Assembly (NCBI GenBank): GCA_012269545.1
Contig: JAAXKB010000048.1
Location: forward strand, 14,283 to 78,282
Length of the DNA: 64,000 nt
Source: Gammaproteobacteria bacterium
GTDB lineage: Bacteria; Pseudomonadota; Gammaproteobacteria; Pseudomonadales; Azotimanducaceae
Direction of reading: 5' to 3'
A program made the position numbers and the translations under genes. This document shows, piece after piece, positions 41,420 through 49,998 of this stretch; the first letter of the stretch is position 1; each line of letters opens with the position of its first letter. The notes beneath the pieces are model-generated. The model worked only from the letters and a program-made list of their open reading frames with translations. It had not been told where the DNA came from and did no database searches.

Positions 41420-42880
41420 ATGAATACTGGCGGCGAAAGCAACGTGCTGGAGCGACGACCGATCTTTTGGTTTTACGGTTCATCATCCATAGCCTACGGG
41501 ATCAAGGACAACGCATTTTCTTATTTATTACTGACCTTCGCGAACCAAGCTCTTGGCGTTCCGGGCTACTTGGCCAGCCTGGCCCTAGCCATCGCCATCG
41601 TCTGGGACGCGCTGACCGACCCTTTGCTCGGCCATTGGTCCGACAAAACACAGTCGAAACTGGGCCGGCGACACCCGTTTATGTACGCCGCTCTGTTCAT
41701 TCTGCCAGCCAGTTTCTATGCGCTGTTCAATCCCCTGCTTGATGTTCGCGGCGAAGACGCCTTCTGGTATGTCTTTGTTCTGGCTATCTTGATTCGCACG
41801 GGCACCACGCTGTTCGAGGTACCCTGCACCGCACTGCTGCCTGACCTTGAAAAAGACTACGACCGTCGCAACCGGTGGCTCGCTGTGCGTCATCTTTTTG
41901 GCTGGACCGGCGGCAATGGCCTGCACACCATCAACGTGACCTTCTGGGTGGGCGCTTACGGGTTTGCGTCTGCAACTGGCTACATGATCTACGGCACCGT
42001 CGGCGCGGTGATTATCGCCTTGGCCATCCTCGTTTCCAGCCTAGGAACCCAGCGAGTCGCGTCACAAATGCCTAAACCCCAAGAGCCGTTTCGCTTTAAC
42101 GCCATCGGTAGAGAGTTCGGGCAGATCTTCGAGTCCTTAAAAAACCGTAACTTTGCAGCACTGTTTTTTTACTCGCTCTTATTCGGCGCAGCGGCAGGTT
42201 TGAGTACAGCCCTATATCTTTACATCACACGGTTTTTCTTCGAGTTCACTGGCGCACAGATCGGCATTACCGGAATCGCCGTACTCCTCGCGCCCTTTAT
42301 CGCATGGCCCCTCGCCCCTCGATTGGGTTTAATACTGGGCAAGAAAGTCACCGCCATTTCCTTGCAGTTAACCCGGCTAGCCCTTTACCCCATTCCCTTC
42401 GTCTGCGTATTAATGGGGTGGTGGCCGGCGCTTGGATCTACTGCATCTATCGCCATCTACACGGCATTTATTTTTACCGAAGTAGCGGTCTTCATTGTGT
42501 CGGCCGTGATGTTGGACTCGATGATGGCCGATGTGGTGGAAGACAGCGAAAAACAAACCAACAGACGCTCCGAGGGTTTGTTTTTCGCCGCAAGAAGCTT
42601 TGCTGGCAAGTTCGTCAGTGCATCGGGCATTATCAGTGCCGGCGTGATCATTACCGCAGTTGGTTTCGACTCTATCACCAGCTTGGCCGATTTTACCGGC
42701 GAACATCGAGTGAAACTGGCTCAGCTGTTCTTACCTGCTTACTGTTCGCTCATTTTGGGCGCCATTGCTTGCATCAGTCTGTATCGGATTGATCGAAGCA
42801 CCCACGAGCAAAACATCAAAATCCTCAATGACCGCGCATTGAGTGTGAATATTGAGGGCACTGCCCAAGAAAAAGAGTAA
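41420..42880 (+). CDS. MFS/GPH-family sugar-cation symporter-like transporter
   Basis: Membrane carrier of 486 residues, about 12 helices. DALTDPLLGHWSDKTQSKLG followed by RRHPFMY is the GPH signature, and the later DSMMADVVEDSEKQTNRRSE matches the family's cytoplasmic loop. The ATG at 41420 has AGGGAG upstream; the upstream frame to 41318 is non-coding in character. It is the third GPH carrier in the window and is followed 64 bases later by a nitroreductase gene on the same strand. Confidence 0.87.
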   Translation: MNTGGESNVLERRPIFWFYGSSSIAYGIKDNAFSYLLLTFANQALGVPGYLASLALAIAIVWDALTDPLLGHWSDKTQSKLGRRHPFMYAALFILPASFYALFNPLLDVRGEDAFWYVFVLAILIRTGTTLFEVPCTALLPDLEKDYDRRNRWLAVRHLFGWTGGNGLHTINVTFWVGAYGFASATGYMIYGTVGAVIIALAILVSSLGTQRVASQMPKPQEPFRFNAIGREFGQIFESLKNRNFAALFFYSLLFGAAAGLSTALYLYITRFFFEFTGAQIGITGIAVLLAPFIAWPLAPRLGLILGKKVTAISLQLTRLALYPIPFVCVLMGWWPALGSTASIAIYTAFIFTEVAVFIVSAVMLDSMMADVVEDSEKQTNRRSEGLFFAARSFAGKFVSASGIISAGVIITAVGFDSITSLADFTGEHRVKLAQLFLPAYCSLILGAIACISLYRIDRSTHEQNIKILNDRALSVNIEGTAQEKE

Positions 42881-42944
42881 ATCAAATTTTTGTGGCCTCC
42901 ATATTCCTCTAAACTATCGCCTCACCCATTTGAGGAGATAGGAA

Positions 42945-43622
42945 ATGCAGTTTGATGAGGTCGTCACTGGACGCCGCAGTATTCGAGGGTATAAATCCGA
43001 CCCGGTTCCCAAGGCGCTGATTGAGGAAGTATTGGCTTTGGCAATGCGTTCCCCGTCATCAATGAATACTCAGCCGTGGAATTTTACTGTGCTCTCTGGC
43101 GAGCCGTTGGATCTCATTCGCGCTGGTAATACTGAGCGCAATCTTGCAGGCGTACCGCATTCTCGCGAATTTCGTATTGGCCAGCCTTTTGCCGGGCAAC
43201 ATCGCGATCGTCAGGTAGGCGTTGCAAAGCAGTTGTTTGCTGCCATGGACATTGCCCGTGACGACAAGGAAAAACGTCAAGATTGGGTGCTGCGCGGCTT
43301 TCGACAGTTCGATGCCCCAGTGTGCGTCATCATTACTTACGACGCCGTGCTCGCGGATAGCGACGATACTGCATTCGACTGTGGGGCCGTCACCACTGCG
43401 CTGGTAAACGCTGCATGGTCTCGAGGCCTAGGTGCGGTAATCAACAGCCAAGGCATCATGCAGTCCCCGGTGGTACGAGAGCACGCGAAGATTGCGGACG
43501 ATCAGGTCATCATGAAGGCCGTTGCACTGGGCTGGCCCGATGACAGCTTTCCTGCCAACGCCGTGGTTTCCGAACGCAAGAGCGTCGCAGAAGCGGCATC
43601 TTTCCTTGGTTTCCCAGACTAA
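42945..43622 (+). CDS. nitroreductase-family FMN oxidoreductase
   Basis: A 225-residue FMN-dependent oxidoreductase. The N-terminal RRSIRGYKSDPVPKALIEEV and AMRSPSSMNTQPWNF are nitroreductase signatures that bind FMN, and the C-terminal AVALGWPDDSFPANAVVSER is typical. GAGGAGATAGGA precedes the ATG. It may be co-transcribed with the GPH carrier before it. The natural substrate could be a quinone, enone or nitro compound. Confidence 0.9.
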   Translation: MQFDEVVTGRRSIRGYKSDPVPKALIEEVLALAMRSPSSMNTQPWNFTVLSGEPLDLIRAGNTERNLAGVPHSREFRIGQPFAGQHRDRQVGVAKQLFAAMDIARDDKEKRQDWVLRGFRQFDAPVCVIITYDAVLADSDDTAFDCGAVTTALVNAAWSRGLGAVINSQGIMQSPVVREHAKIADDQVIMKAVALGWPDDSFPANAVVSERKSVAEAASFLGFPD

Positions 43623-43722
43623 GAGCTTACAGACGCGGGTGGTCGATCACGGCTTGCCAACCTCCCCGCCCTCGGCTGCATTCTCAGCGCGATCCCATTT
43701 CAGTGGCCGAGTTCCATGCCGC

Positions 43723-44916
43723 TCAAGGCTGGGGTTTATCGTCGCCTAACTCCGTAAAGGGGATTAGCCGATCACTGCCGATCGCGGTGGCGATATTCTG
43801 ATGATAGTAAATCAAGGCAGGTTCATTACGCCCGAATACCAGATCCGGCACAGCGCCACTGGCCAAGTTTCGATGGATGGCAACACTCTGTGGGAAGTCT
43901 TCCTGAGTGGTTACATCCCACACCAAATCCACGTTGAGACGCGCCTTTCGTTGCGCTTCTGCATCCATTGGTTTTGGCCAGAACAGGCTGAGTTCTATGC
44001 GGCAACGGTTCGCCCCATCTATAGGGTAAGTGCGCCAAAACTGAACGTGGTCAACTTGGTAAGTCAGCATAGCATTGGGCGCAAGCAGGTACTCTGTCGT
44101 GCAATAGGGCAGAACCGAACCTTGCTCGGCAGGTGGCTTCTCAAATTCTTTATCAATTGTTTTGCGCGGCGAAACCAAGTGCACCACATCGGCCATTCGC
44201 TCCACTAGGGTGGAGTTTGAATAATAGTAGGGACTGATGGTGTTTTTGTGGAGGGGCCCGATGTGATAAGTCTCGGCGAACCCGTCCAGAAAAAACTTAT
44301 AGTTACAGTCCAATTCAGTCTCTCGACTGTCGATGTATTGCATACTCTCGATATCAAAGTTGGCAATATCGGACAACGATGACCCCATGAGTTCCTTCAC
44401 CTTGCCCTCGATATCATCACCCTCGAGCAATACGAAGATCATTCCTGCTGTTTCGTAACACATCACTTCAAGCAGTTGATCGTAACGAGCATCTGCCTGA
44501 GCGAATCCCTCGTGACTGTTAGGCCGCGCAATGATGCGACCGTCTAACCCCCAGTTCCATGCATGAAATGGACAGGAAAACGATAGCTTCTTTCCCCTGC
44601 CCTCGGCCAAACGGGCGCCTCGGTGCCGACAGGCGTTAACGTAAGCGCGCGCAGCACCGTCGCCATCTCGAACCAGCACGATGCTGGTGTCAATCACCTC
44701 GTGAGTCAGATAGTCGCCCTCGTTGGCAATATGCGGCGTCAGCGCCACCAACAAAGGACGCTGCTTGAACAATACCTCCACCTCCAAGGCAAACTGGTCT
44801 TCGCTAACGTAGTGCTCAGCAGGTACTTTTAATGCGTAGGGTGAGAGATCTGTTGTCTTATTCGACAAGTGCGCTCTCAGGCGCTCAAGCATCTCACTTT
44901 GCTTGCGTGCATCCAT
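43723..44916 (-). CDS. Rieske non-heme iron oxygenase, alpha subunit
   Basis: A 397-residue terminal oxygenase. The Rieske cluster ligands are Cys96/His98 (NACRHRG) and Cys115/His118 (CPFHAWNW). The mononuclear iron ligands are His218 and His223 in GFAETYHIGPLHKNT. The ATG at 44916 has GGGGAGAG upstream. No ferredoxin or reductase gene is adjacent, so electrons must come from elsewhere. Substrate unknown; family members hydroxylate or demethylate aromatic, steroid and quaternary-ammonium compounds. It is convergent with the nitroreductase gene. Confidence 0.9.
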   Translation of the reverse strand: MDARKQSEMLERLRAHLSNKTTDLSPYALKVPAEHYVSEDQFALEVEVLFKQRPLLVALTPHIANEGDYLTHEVIDTSIVLVRDGDGAARAYVNACRHRGARLAEGRGKKLSFSCPFHAWNWGLDGRIIARPNSHEGFAQADARYDQLLEVMCYETAGMIFVLLEGDDIEGKVKELMGSSLSDIANFDIESMQYIDSRETELDCNYKFFLDGFAETYHIGPLHKNTISPYYYSNSTLVERMADVVHLVSPRKTIDKEFEKPPAEQGSVLPYCTTEYLLAPNAMLTYQVDHVQFWRTYPIDGANRCRIELSLFWPKPMDAEAQRKARLNVDLVWDVTTQEDFPQSVAIHRNLASGAVPDLVFGRNEPALIYYHQNIATAIGSDRLIPFTELGDDKPQP

Positions 44917-45137
44917 GATGTCTCTCCCCGAGTCTTTCCGCTGACAATCTGTGCTGCGCCTGCACCCACACGGTCGCAGTGATGACGCCATGGCCAGTCT
45001 AGACGATTTGAACCTCGGCCGCTTAAGGCTTTAAAGAGCCTTGAACCCACTCATCCGCGCTCTGTCAGCGTATCGATTTGCTGCTCCGATATCCGCGCAG
45101 GCCCTGTGTTTTCAATTTCTCCTCTACGCCCCTCTTC

Positions 45138-45437
45138 CTACGGAGCAGCGATATCAAGTGCTCGTCGTGCACCGGCGTTCTGATCGTCAGTTCCGTCCAA
45201 TTCCCAGCCCGCCGTCAGCATACGAGTCATGTATTGTCGGTTATAAAGAAAGCAAACAATCAATTGCCAGAATCCCAAGGTCACAATGGTGAACAACAAA
45301 TGCAGGGCTCCAACGAAGAGCTCACCGCGAAACAAAGGTACGAACCAACCAAAAAACAGGTAAGTCCAGCTAAAGCCGTAGAATCCCTTTTTTATCATGC
45401 CGCTTTGCGTGTGCTTGATCGGAACTGATGTCGCCAT
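45138..45437 (-). CDS. small membrane protein (KGF-SW-FFG type)
   Basis: A 99-residue membrane protein with a GAGGGG ribosome site nine bases before the ATG. The first half, KKGFYGFSWTYLFFGWFVPL followed by FRGE, resembles a widespread family of small uncharacterised two-helix proteins. A second helix (GALHLLFTIVTLGFWQLIVC) is followed by FLYNRQYMTRMLTAGWE, the family's typical end. Function unknown. Confidence 0.75.
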   Translation of the reverse strand: MATSVPIKHTQSGMIKKGFYGFSWTYLFFGWFVPLFRGELFVGALHLLFTIVTLGFWQLIVCFLYNRQYMTRMLTAGWELDGTDDQNAGARRALDIAAP

Positions 45438-45586
45438 TTGCGCTACCCCTCTCGTTGATGAAACTGATTAGCACCTGACTTGCCAACGTCCCGATTTCGT
45501 CATTGGTGGTCCACAAACCCAACCATCTCCCAGACACATGGGAGTTGCGCGAAACATCAAACTGCAAACCAACATCTTCAAACCTC

Positions 45587-46537
45587 TCAGAATCGATACT
45601 GGGCCTTAAGCGTTGTGTCGACAGCCATTGGATGGTCGCGCAGATGTCCCAACATATCCTTCACCATGACCGGCACAATGTCGTCCGGCAGATTGTGCCC
45701 CATATTGTCATAGACCTTGAATTTCGCTCCCGCGATGGTTTCGGCTGTATGCCGGCCATGCTCAACGCTCAACAGTTTGTCGTCCGCACCGTGCAAGACC
45801 AATGTCGGGGCAGTGATTTTTTTTACTTCCTTGGTTCGATCACCAGCATTCAAAATGGCGGTCACTTGATTGGGCAGCGCACTGGTATAAAAGCCCAGCT
45901 GCTCCAAACGATCAGCCTCGTCCTCAGAGCTTTCGTTCATATCCGAGATGCCCTGCTGCTGGGCCTTGCCGGGAGGCGGCAAATGGGGCGCCCAAGTTGT
46001 CGACATAATCGACACCAAGGACTGAGCACGCTCGGGGTAATCGTAAGCTATCACCTGGCTGATCATTCCGCCCATGGATGCACCGATGACATGGGCGCGC
46101 TCAATACTCAAGGCATCCAGCACAGAAACTGCGTCCGCAGCCATATCTTGCAATGTATAAGGAGAGTTAACCTGCCAGCCGATTTGGTTTTTCAGTAGTT
46201 GCCATCCCAGCCAGAGCTTGCCCCTGCCCTGTATTCGAGATGACTGGCCAACATCCCGATTATCCAACAACACGACGCGATAGCCTCCGTCCACCAGACC
46301 GTCAATAATTGCCGGATTCCAGACGCGATGAGAGGCAGCGAGGCCCATTAAAATCAAAATGGGTTCTGCTTGTTCGTCGCCCACCACGGTGTATGCGATT
46401 TCCACGTCACCATTCCGAGTTTTCGACATAGGTCCGTTTGGATCGTAGTCGGCAAACGCAACGCCCGTCTGAGCGAGGAGAGAAAAAATCAGAGCGATAC
46501 GGATCGAGCGTGAGGCGTGATTGACGATGTCTAACAT
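45587..46537 (-). CDS. exported alpha/beta-hydrolase
   Basis: A 316-residue alpha/beta-hydrolase fold protein with an N-terminal signal peptide (basic start, then IALIFSLLAQTGVAFA). The nucleophile serine lies in HVIGASMGGMIS, the acid in LHGADDKLLS and the histidine in NMGHNLPDDI. ATG at 46537 is the likely start; the frame is open to 46624. Export suggests ester or amide cleavage in the periplasm. It follows the IPNS-like oxygenase gene after 302 bases on the same strand. Confidence 0.82.
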   Translation of the reverse strand: MLDIVNHASRSIRIALIFSLLAQTGVAFADYDPNGPMSKTRNGDVEIAYTVVGDEQAEPILILMGLAASHRVWNPAIIDGLVDGGYRVVLLDNRDVGQSSRIQGRGKLWLGWQLLKNQIGWQVNSPYTLQDMAADAVSVLDALSIERAHVIGASMGGMISQVIAYDYPERAQSLVSIMSTTWAPHLPPPGKAQQQGISDMNESSEDEADRLEQLGFYTSALPNQVTAILNAGDRTKEVKKITAPTLVLHGADDKLLSVEHGRHTAETIAGAKFKVYDNMGHNLPDDIVPVMVKDMLGHLRDHPMAVDTTLKAQYRF

Positions 46538-46839
46538 AGTGACAGCCGACCTTAATAACTCAGGCAGAAGATTTCCCCGATTGGGAGGATTTTGCAAGAC
46601 CTCTGCGACTGACTGGCAACGCAATCATCTCTGCAAGCGCCCACACGGCTATCGCGACGGATGTTGCCTTACTTTGAGTTGCCCGAGCTATCGGTATCCG
46701 TGCGATCGATGGTATCAGGCCAGCGAGCAAGCAACCGCGTGCGACGTTGCACTGTAGCAGTAGTCGCTGCAAAAATCGCCCGACGACAAGGCATATCAAT
46801 AGCGCACCGGCCGTCTTTGCCCGGCCCCAGGTGCCCAGA
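46538..46839. other. gap between the hydrolase and IPNS-like genes
   Basis: 302 bases without a supported gene. A minus-strand frame that crosses the region (46560-47081) is a shadow of the oxygenase gene at its far end, though it ends in a hydrophobic stretch. No terminator hairpin was clear, so transcription may continue from the oxygenase into the hydrolase. Confidence 0.4.
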
Positions 46840-48054
46840 TCATTGAGTTGGCCTGTTTTGTTTGAAGCGCCGGGCCCGCTCTTCAGCCAGTCGAAAAGCA
46901 GCCTGCGTTTCGGCCTCCACCTCTTCGCGCTGCTGTTGCTTGAGAGCCTCAAATTCCTCCGCCCACCAGCGTCTAGTGACCTGCGGAAAAGTACCCATGC
47001 GATTAACGCAGGCGTTCGCGCCCCGATCGCGTCCGGCTTGGTAGCCCGCCGCACCCTCCCGGGCCGCCTGCGTCTTACCAAAGGGCACTAGGTCGCCTTC
47101 CATTTTGGGTAGCAAAAAATAGGGCATGGATACCCGGGTTTCTCCATCTGGAATCAGCGTGGTGTTTACGCGATGCAGAGTCGCAGAGTACCTGCCCTCG
47201 CTGAGGTGCATCAGGGTGCCACCAGTGTTCACGATCACCGAGCCCGGAATCACCGGCACAGTATAGTCACCTTCTGCCGTTCTGCAGGTCACGGGCGCAT
47301 CAATCCACTGACCCTCACCGGCGACAACTTGTAGCCCGGGACGGTCGTTAATCAAAAGCGCGATAAATGGCGGACCATCGATATGCGCTCCGACATTGTC
47401 AGCATCGAATGCATCGTATGAGTTGCGAACAAACTCTTTGGAGTTTTCATCGAACACATCCATGCTGAAATTGTGATTCAGACTCGCAGCTAAATCTGGC
47501 TCATCGAAGTCGAAATACTCGCGGAATGCGGCCGGGTCCTCGCCCAAGGATTCCACAATCGCCTCGCCTAACTCGTGAGTCAAACGATGATAAACCAAGT
47601 TAATTTCTTCAATGAGCGGTCGAAAACCTGCAAGTTCATCCGCCTGAGGCCACGTGTTTGGGCCACGAAACAGGCGTCTATGAATGGGCTGGGACTTATC
47701 GTCATGGGCACATACCGGCTCTTGTTCAAAGCCATACTGGAAATTTTCAATAACCTGCCCGTGACCGCGATCCGCCGGCGTTGGCAGAGTATAGCCACGA
47801 AAATAAGGAGTATTGGAGATGTGCGCTGTCTTTTTGATATCCATTGGGGCATCAAAAAAACCCCGCACTTCCCGAAACGCACGCTGCTGGAATTCGTCAT
47901 CTAAGCCCGGCGCGTTGGTTAGGACCATGAAGCCGAATTCGGAAAGCGCATAAGACAGGTCCGCGAAAAATTTTTCGGGATTACTTTCTCGCTCCAGCCA
48001 GTCGACGGTTGGTAACGCCAGTTTGCGAACTTCACGCTTTTGATCTGTGCTCAT
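46840..48054 (-). CDS. isopenicillin N synthase-like Fe(II)/2-oxoglutarate oxygenase
   Basis: A 404-residue oxygenase of the IPNS/flavanone-hydroxylase superfamily. The N-terminal part (LPTVDWLERESNPEKFFADL) is the DIOX_N-type domain. The iron site is HIDGPPFIALL (His-x-Asp) with the distal HRVNTT, and the 2-oxoglutarate Arg-x-Ser is in TRVSMPYFL. The ATG at 48054 has a GGGAAA box. A charged C-terminal tail rich in Glu/Gln (about the last 60 residues) is unusual. It lies behind the glycosidase gene on the same strand. Confidence 0.87.
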   Translation of the reverse strand: MSTDQKREVRKLALPTVDWLERESNPEKFFADLSYALSEFGFMVLTNAPGLDDEFQQRAFREVRGFFDAPMDIKKTAHISNTPYFRGYTLPTPADRGHGQVIENFQYGFEQEPVCAHDDKSQPIHRRLFRGPNTWPQADELAGFRPLIEEINLVYHRLTHELGEAIVESLGEDPAAFREYFDFDEPDLAASLNHNFSMDVFDENSKEFVRNSYDAFDADNVGAHIDGPPFIALLINDRPGLQVVAGEGQWIDAPVTCRTAEGDYTVPVIPGSVIVNTGGTLMHLSEGRYSATLHRVNTTLIPDGETRVSMPYFLLPKMEGDLVPFGKTQAAREGAAGYQAGRDRGANACVNRMGTFPQVTRRWWAEEFEALKQQQREEVEAETQAAFRLAEERARRFKQNRPTQ

Positions 48055-48169
48055 TTTCCCGTTCCTTTGCGATAGTGGCCCTTGCATAGAGCCTAGACGC
48101 TATCCCGCTAATGCAGCCCGCTGACGAGCCAGCTCAAGCCCTTCTATTCTCTTTTTCATCCGCTCACCG

Positions 48170-49993
48170 TCACTCGGCGCCGAGTGACTCTACGCCAGCT
48201 CTATTCGCTTTTATTGCTGTGTTCTCCACGCGACGGGCGATCTCTTTTACCGGAATTTTTGCGCGGCGATCAAAATACAGCAGACCATTCACTTCCTGCT
48301 GCACATCCGTCAGCTGGGTCCACACGAATCCATTTAGCTGAGGAATTTCGCCAATTTCAACTAACAAGCGCTGACAGATCTGCAAAAGCTCATCTTCTGT
48401 TTCCGGTATGTCACCGTACGCAAAATCCGGCTCCAGACCTTCTCGTTTTCCCGCGCCGACAAAACCAATTCCGCCGCATTCCGACAGCACCAAGGGCAAT
48501 GAACGCGGATCGGCACCGGCCAATGCGCCCAGCCGCGGCCGGCCAATTTTCGTTACCTGAGTTTGTGGCGAATCAAACAAACCATCTATGCAACGCGCCA
48601 GAGCGCCGTCGCCTTGTTCGTAAGAATGTATTGCCCAGACGTCACCAGTAGAAAATTCCCAGCCGTCATTACCGATCACGGGCCGCGTTGGGTCCAGTGA
48701 TTTTGTTGCATGATACAGCGCATCAGCCAAATGGCGCTGCTCCGCCCGCTCGCCCTGATGCCAAATCCCCCAAGACTCGTTGAACACCACCCAACCGACA
48801 ATACAGGGATGACTGCGGTCTCGGATCACCACCTGCGGCCATTGCCCTGTTAGGGCTTGAGTGAGCTGAGTGGAAAAAATGCGGCCCGCCGGCATCTCTG
48901 CCCAAATCATCAATCCCAGTTTATCCGCCCAATACAGATAGCGCGGATCTTCGACTTTCTGGTGCTTGCGGACAAAATTAAAACCCATCGATTTGGTCAG
49001 TTCCACGTCACAGCGCAATGCCGCATCATCCAGAGCCGTATACCAGCCACTCGGGAAATAGCCTTGATCCAAGACACCTTTCAAATATTGAGGCTCGCCG
49101 TTCAACAATATCGCCCCACCTTCACAGCGCACCTCGCGCAACCCTGTGTAGCTGGTGATCTGGTCGAGCAAAGCGCCATTCTCAGCCACCACCGTGATCG
49201 CTATGTCATACAAGACAGGATTCACCGGCGTCCAAAGCTGCGGGTTATCTACCGTTAGCGTGACCGTACTCTCGTCGCGATTGGTAAATGCCGAACGCCC
49301 AAAAGTCACACGGACACCATCGAGGAACACCTCGACCTCCAAACTGCCCTGATACTGTTTCGCCAATGTCAGCGTGACTCTCAACTCTCGGGAGCCCACG
49401 TCATAACGACTGAAAATACTTCGCCCGTAGTTCTCCTGCACCGGCTCCAGCCAGACACTCTGCCAGATACCAATCACGGCGTCGTAATCGATTGGCCAAC
49501 GCGTGTCCCCGGCCTGCTTACCTCTGGGCTGCTGCCAGGAGTCCGTGTCCGCCGCACGCACAACCAACACATTGTCAGTTTCTTTTAAGAAACGCCCAAC
49601 AGCACATTGTACTGGCGTATAACCGCCTTGATGACGGCAGACGTGGTGTCCATTGAGATAGACATCCGCGGTGTAGTCGCACGCCCCAATGTTCAGTAAG
49701 ACATTTTGGGCGGACCAATCCGGTCGGTCAAATGACCGGCGATACCAAACAACGTTCGCTGCCTCCGCCCACTCCACACCACTAGCCTGAGAGCCAGGGG
49801 CATAAGGAACCGTGATTTCAGCGCTCCCTTCCCCAGGCCAATTCGCTGACACAAACCACTCATCCGTCTGCCCGCGGTCGGCAGCATCGGTTCTAAACGC
49901 CCATGTGCCGTTCAAATTCAACCACTGGTCGCGTCTGAGCAGGGGGCGAGGATATTCCGGTCGCGGTAAAGCCTGGGGTGAAGAATCTGACAT
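48170..49993 (-). CDS. glycoside hydrolase family 2 enzyme (beta-glucuronidase/galactosidase type)
   Basis: A 607-residue family 2 glycosidase. The N-terminal sugar-binding jelly-roll is near 20-190 (YPRPLLRRDQWLNLNGTWAF), an immunoglobulin-like domain follows near 195-300, and a TIM barrel completes the protein. The acid/base glutamate is in VVFNESWGIW and the nucleophile in LVLSECGGIGF. No signal peptide is seen, so it is probably cytosolic. It acts on beta-glycosides; the aglycone and sugar are not determined. Five bases separate its start from the stop of a Rieske oxygenase, which strongly suggests a common pathway. Confidence 0.9.
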   Translation of the reverse strand: MSDSSPQALPRPEYPRPLLRRDQWLNLNGTWAFRTDAADRGQTDEWFVSANWPGEGSAEITVPYAPGSQASGVEWAEAANVVWYRRSFDRPDWSAQNVLLNIGACDYTADVYLNGHHVCRHQGGYTPVQCAVGRFLKETDNVLVVRAADTDSWQQPRGKQAGDTRWPIDYDAVIGIWQSVWLEPVQENYGRSIFSRYDVGSRELRVTLTLAKQYQGSLEVEVFLDGVRVTFGRSAFTNRDESTVTLTVDNPQLWTPVNPVLYDIAITVVAENGALLDQITSYTGLREVRCEGGAILLNGEPQYLKGVLDQGYFPSGWYTALDDAALRCDVELTKSMGFNFVRKHQKVEDPRYLYWADKLGLMIWAEMPAGRIFSTQLTQALTGQWPQVVIRDRSHPCIVGWVVFNESWGIWHQGERAEQRHLADALYHATKSLDPTRPVIGNDGWEFSTGDVWAIHSYEQGDGALARCIDGLFDSPQTQVTKIGRPRLGALAGADPRSLPLVLSECGGIGFVGAGKREGLEPDFAYGDIPETEDELLQICQRLLVEIGEIPQLNGFVWTQLTDVQQEVNGLLYFDRRAKIPVKEIARRVENTAIKANRAGVESLGAE

Positions 49994-49998
49994 TCGGG

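Noticed and set aside
45025-45042. AAGGCT/AGCCTT hairpin as a terminator
   Set aside because: Six-pair stem, nearly 100 bases from the nearest stop codon, and no T-run on either strand.
45503-46198. 231-codon plus-strand frame
   Set aside because: Antisense to the alpha/beta-hydrolase gene, which has a clear catalytic triad.
46560-47081. 173-codon minus-strand frame
   Set aside because: Overlaps the IPNS-like gene in another frame and has an Arg-rich, shadow-type composition.
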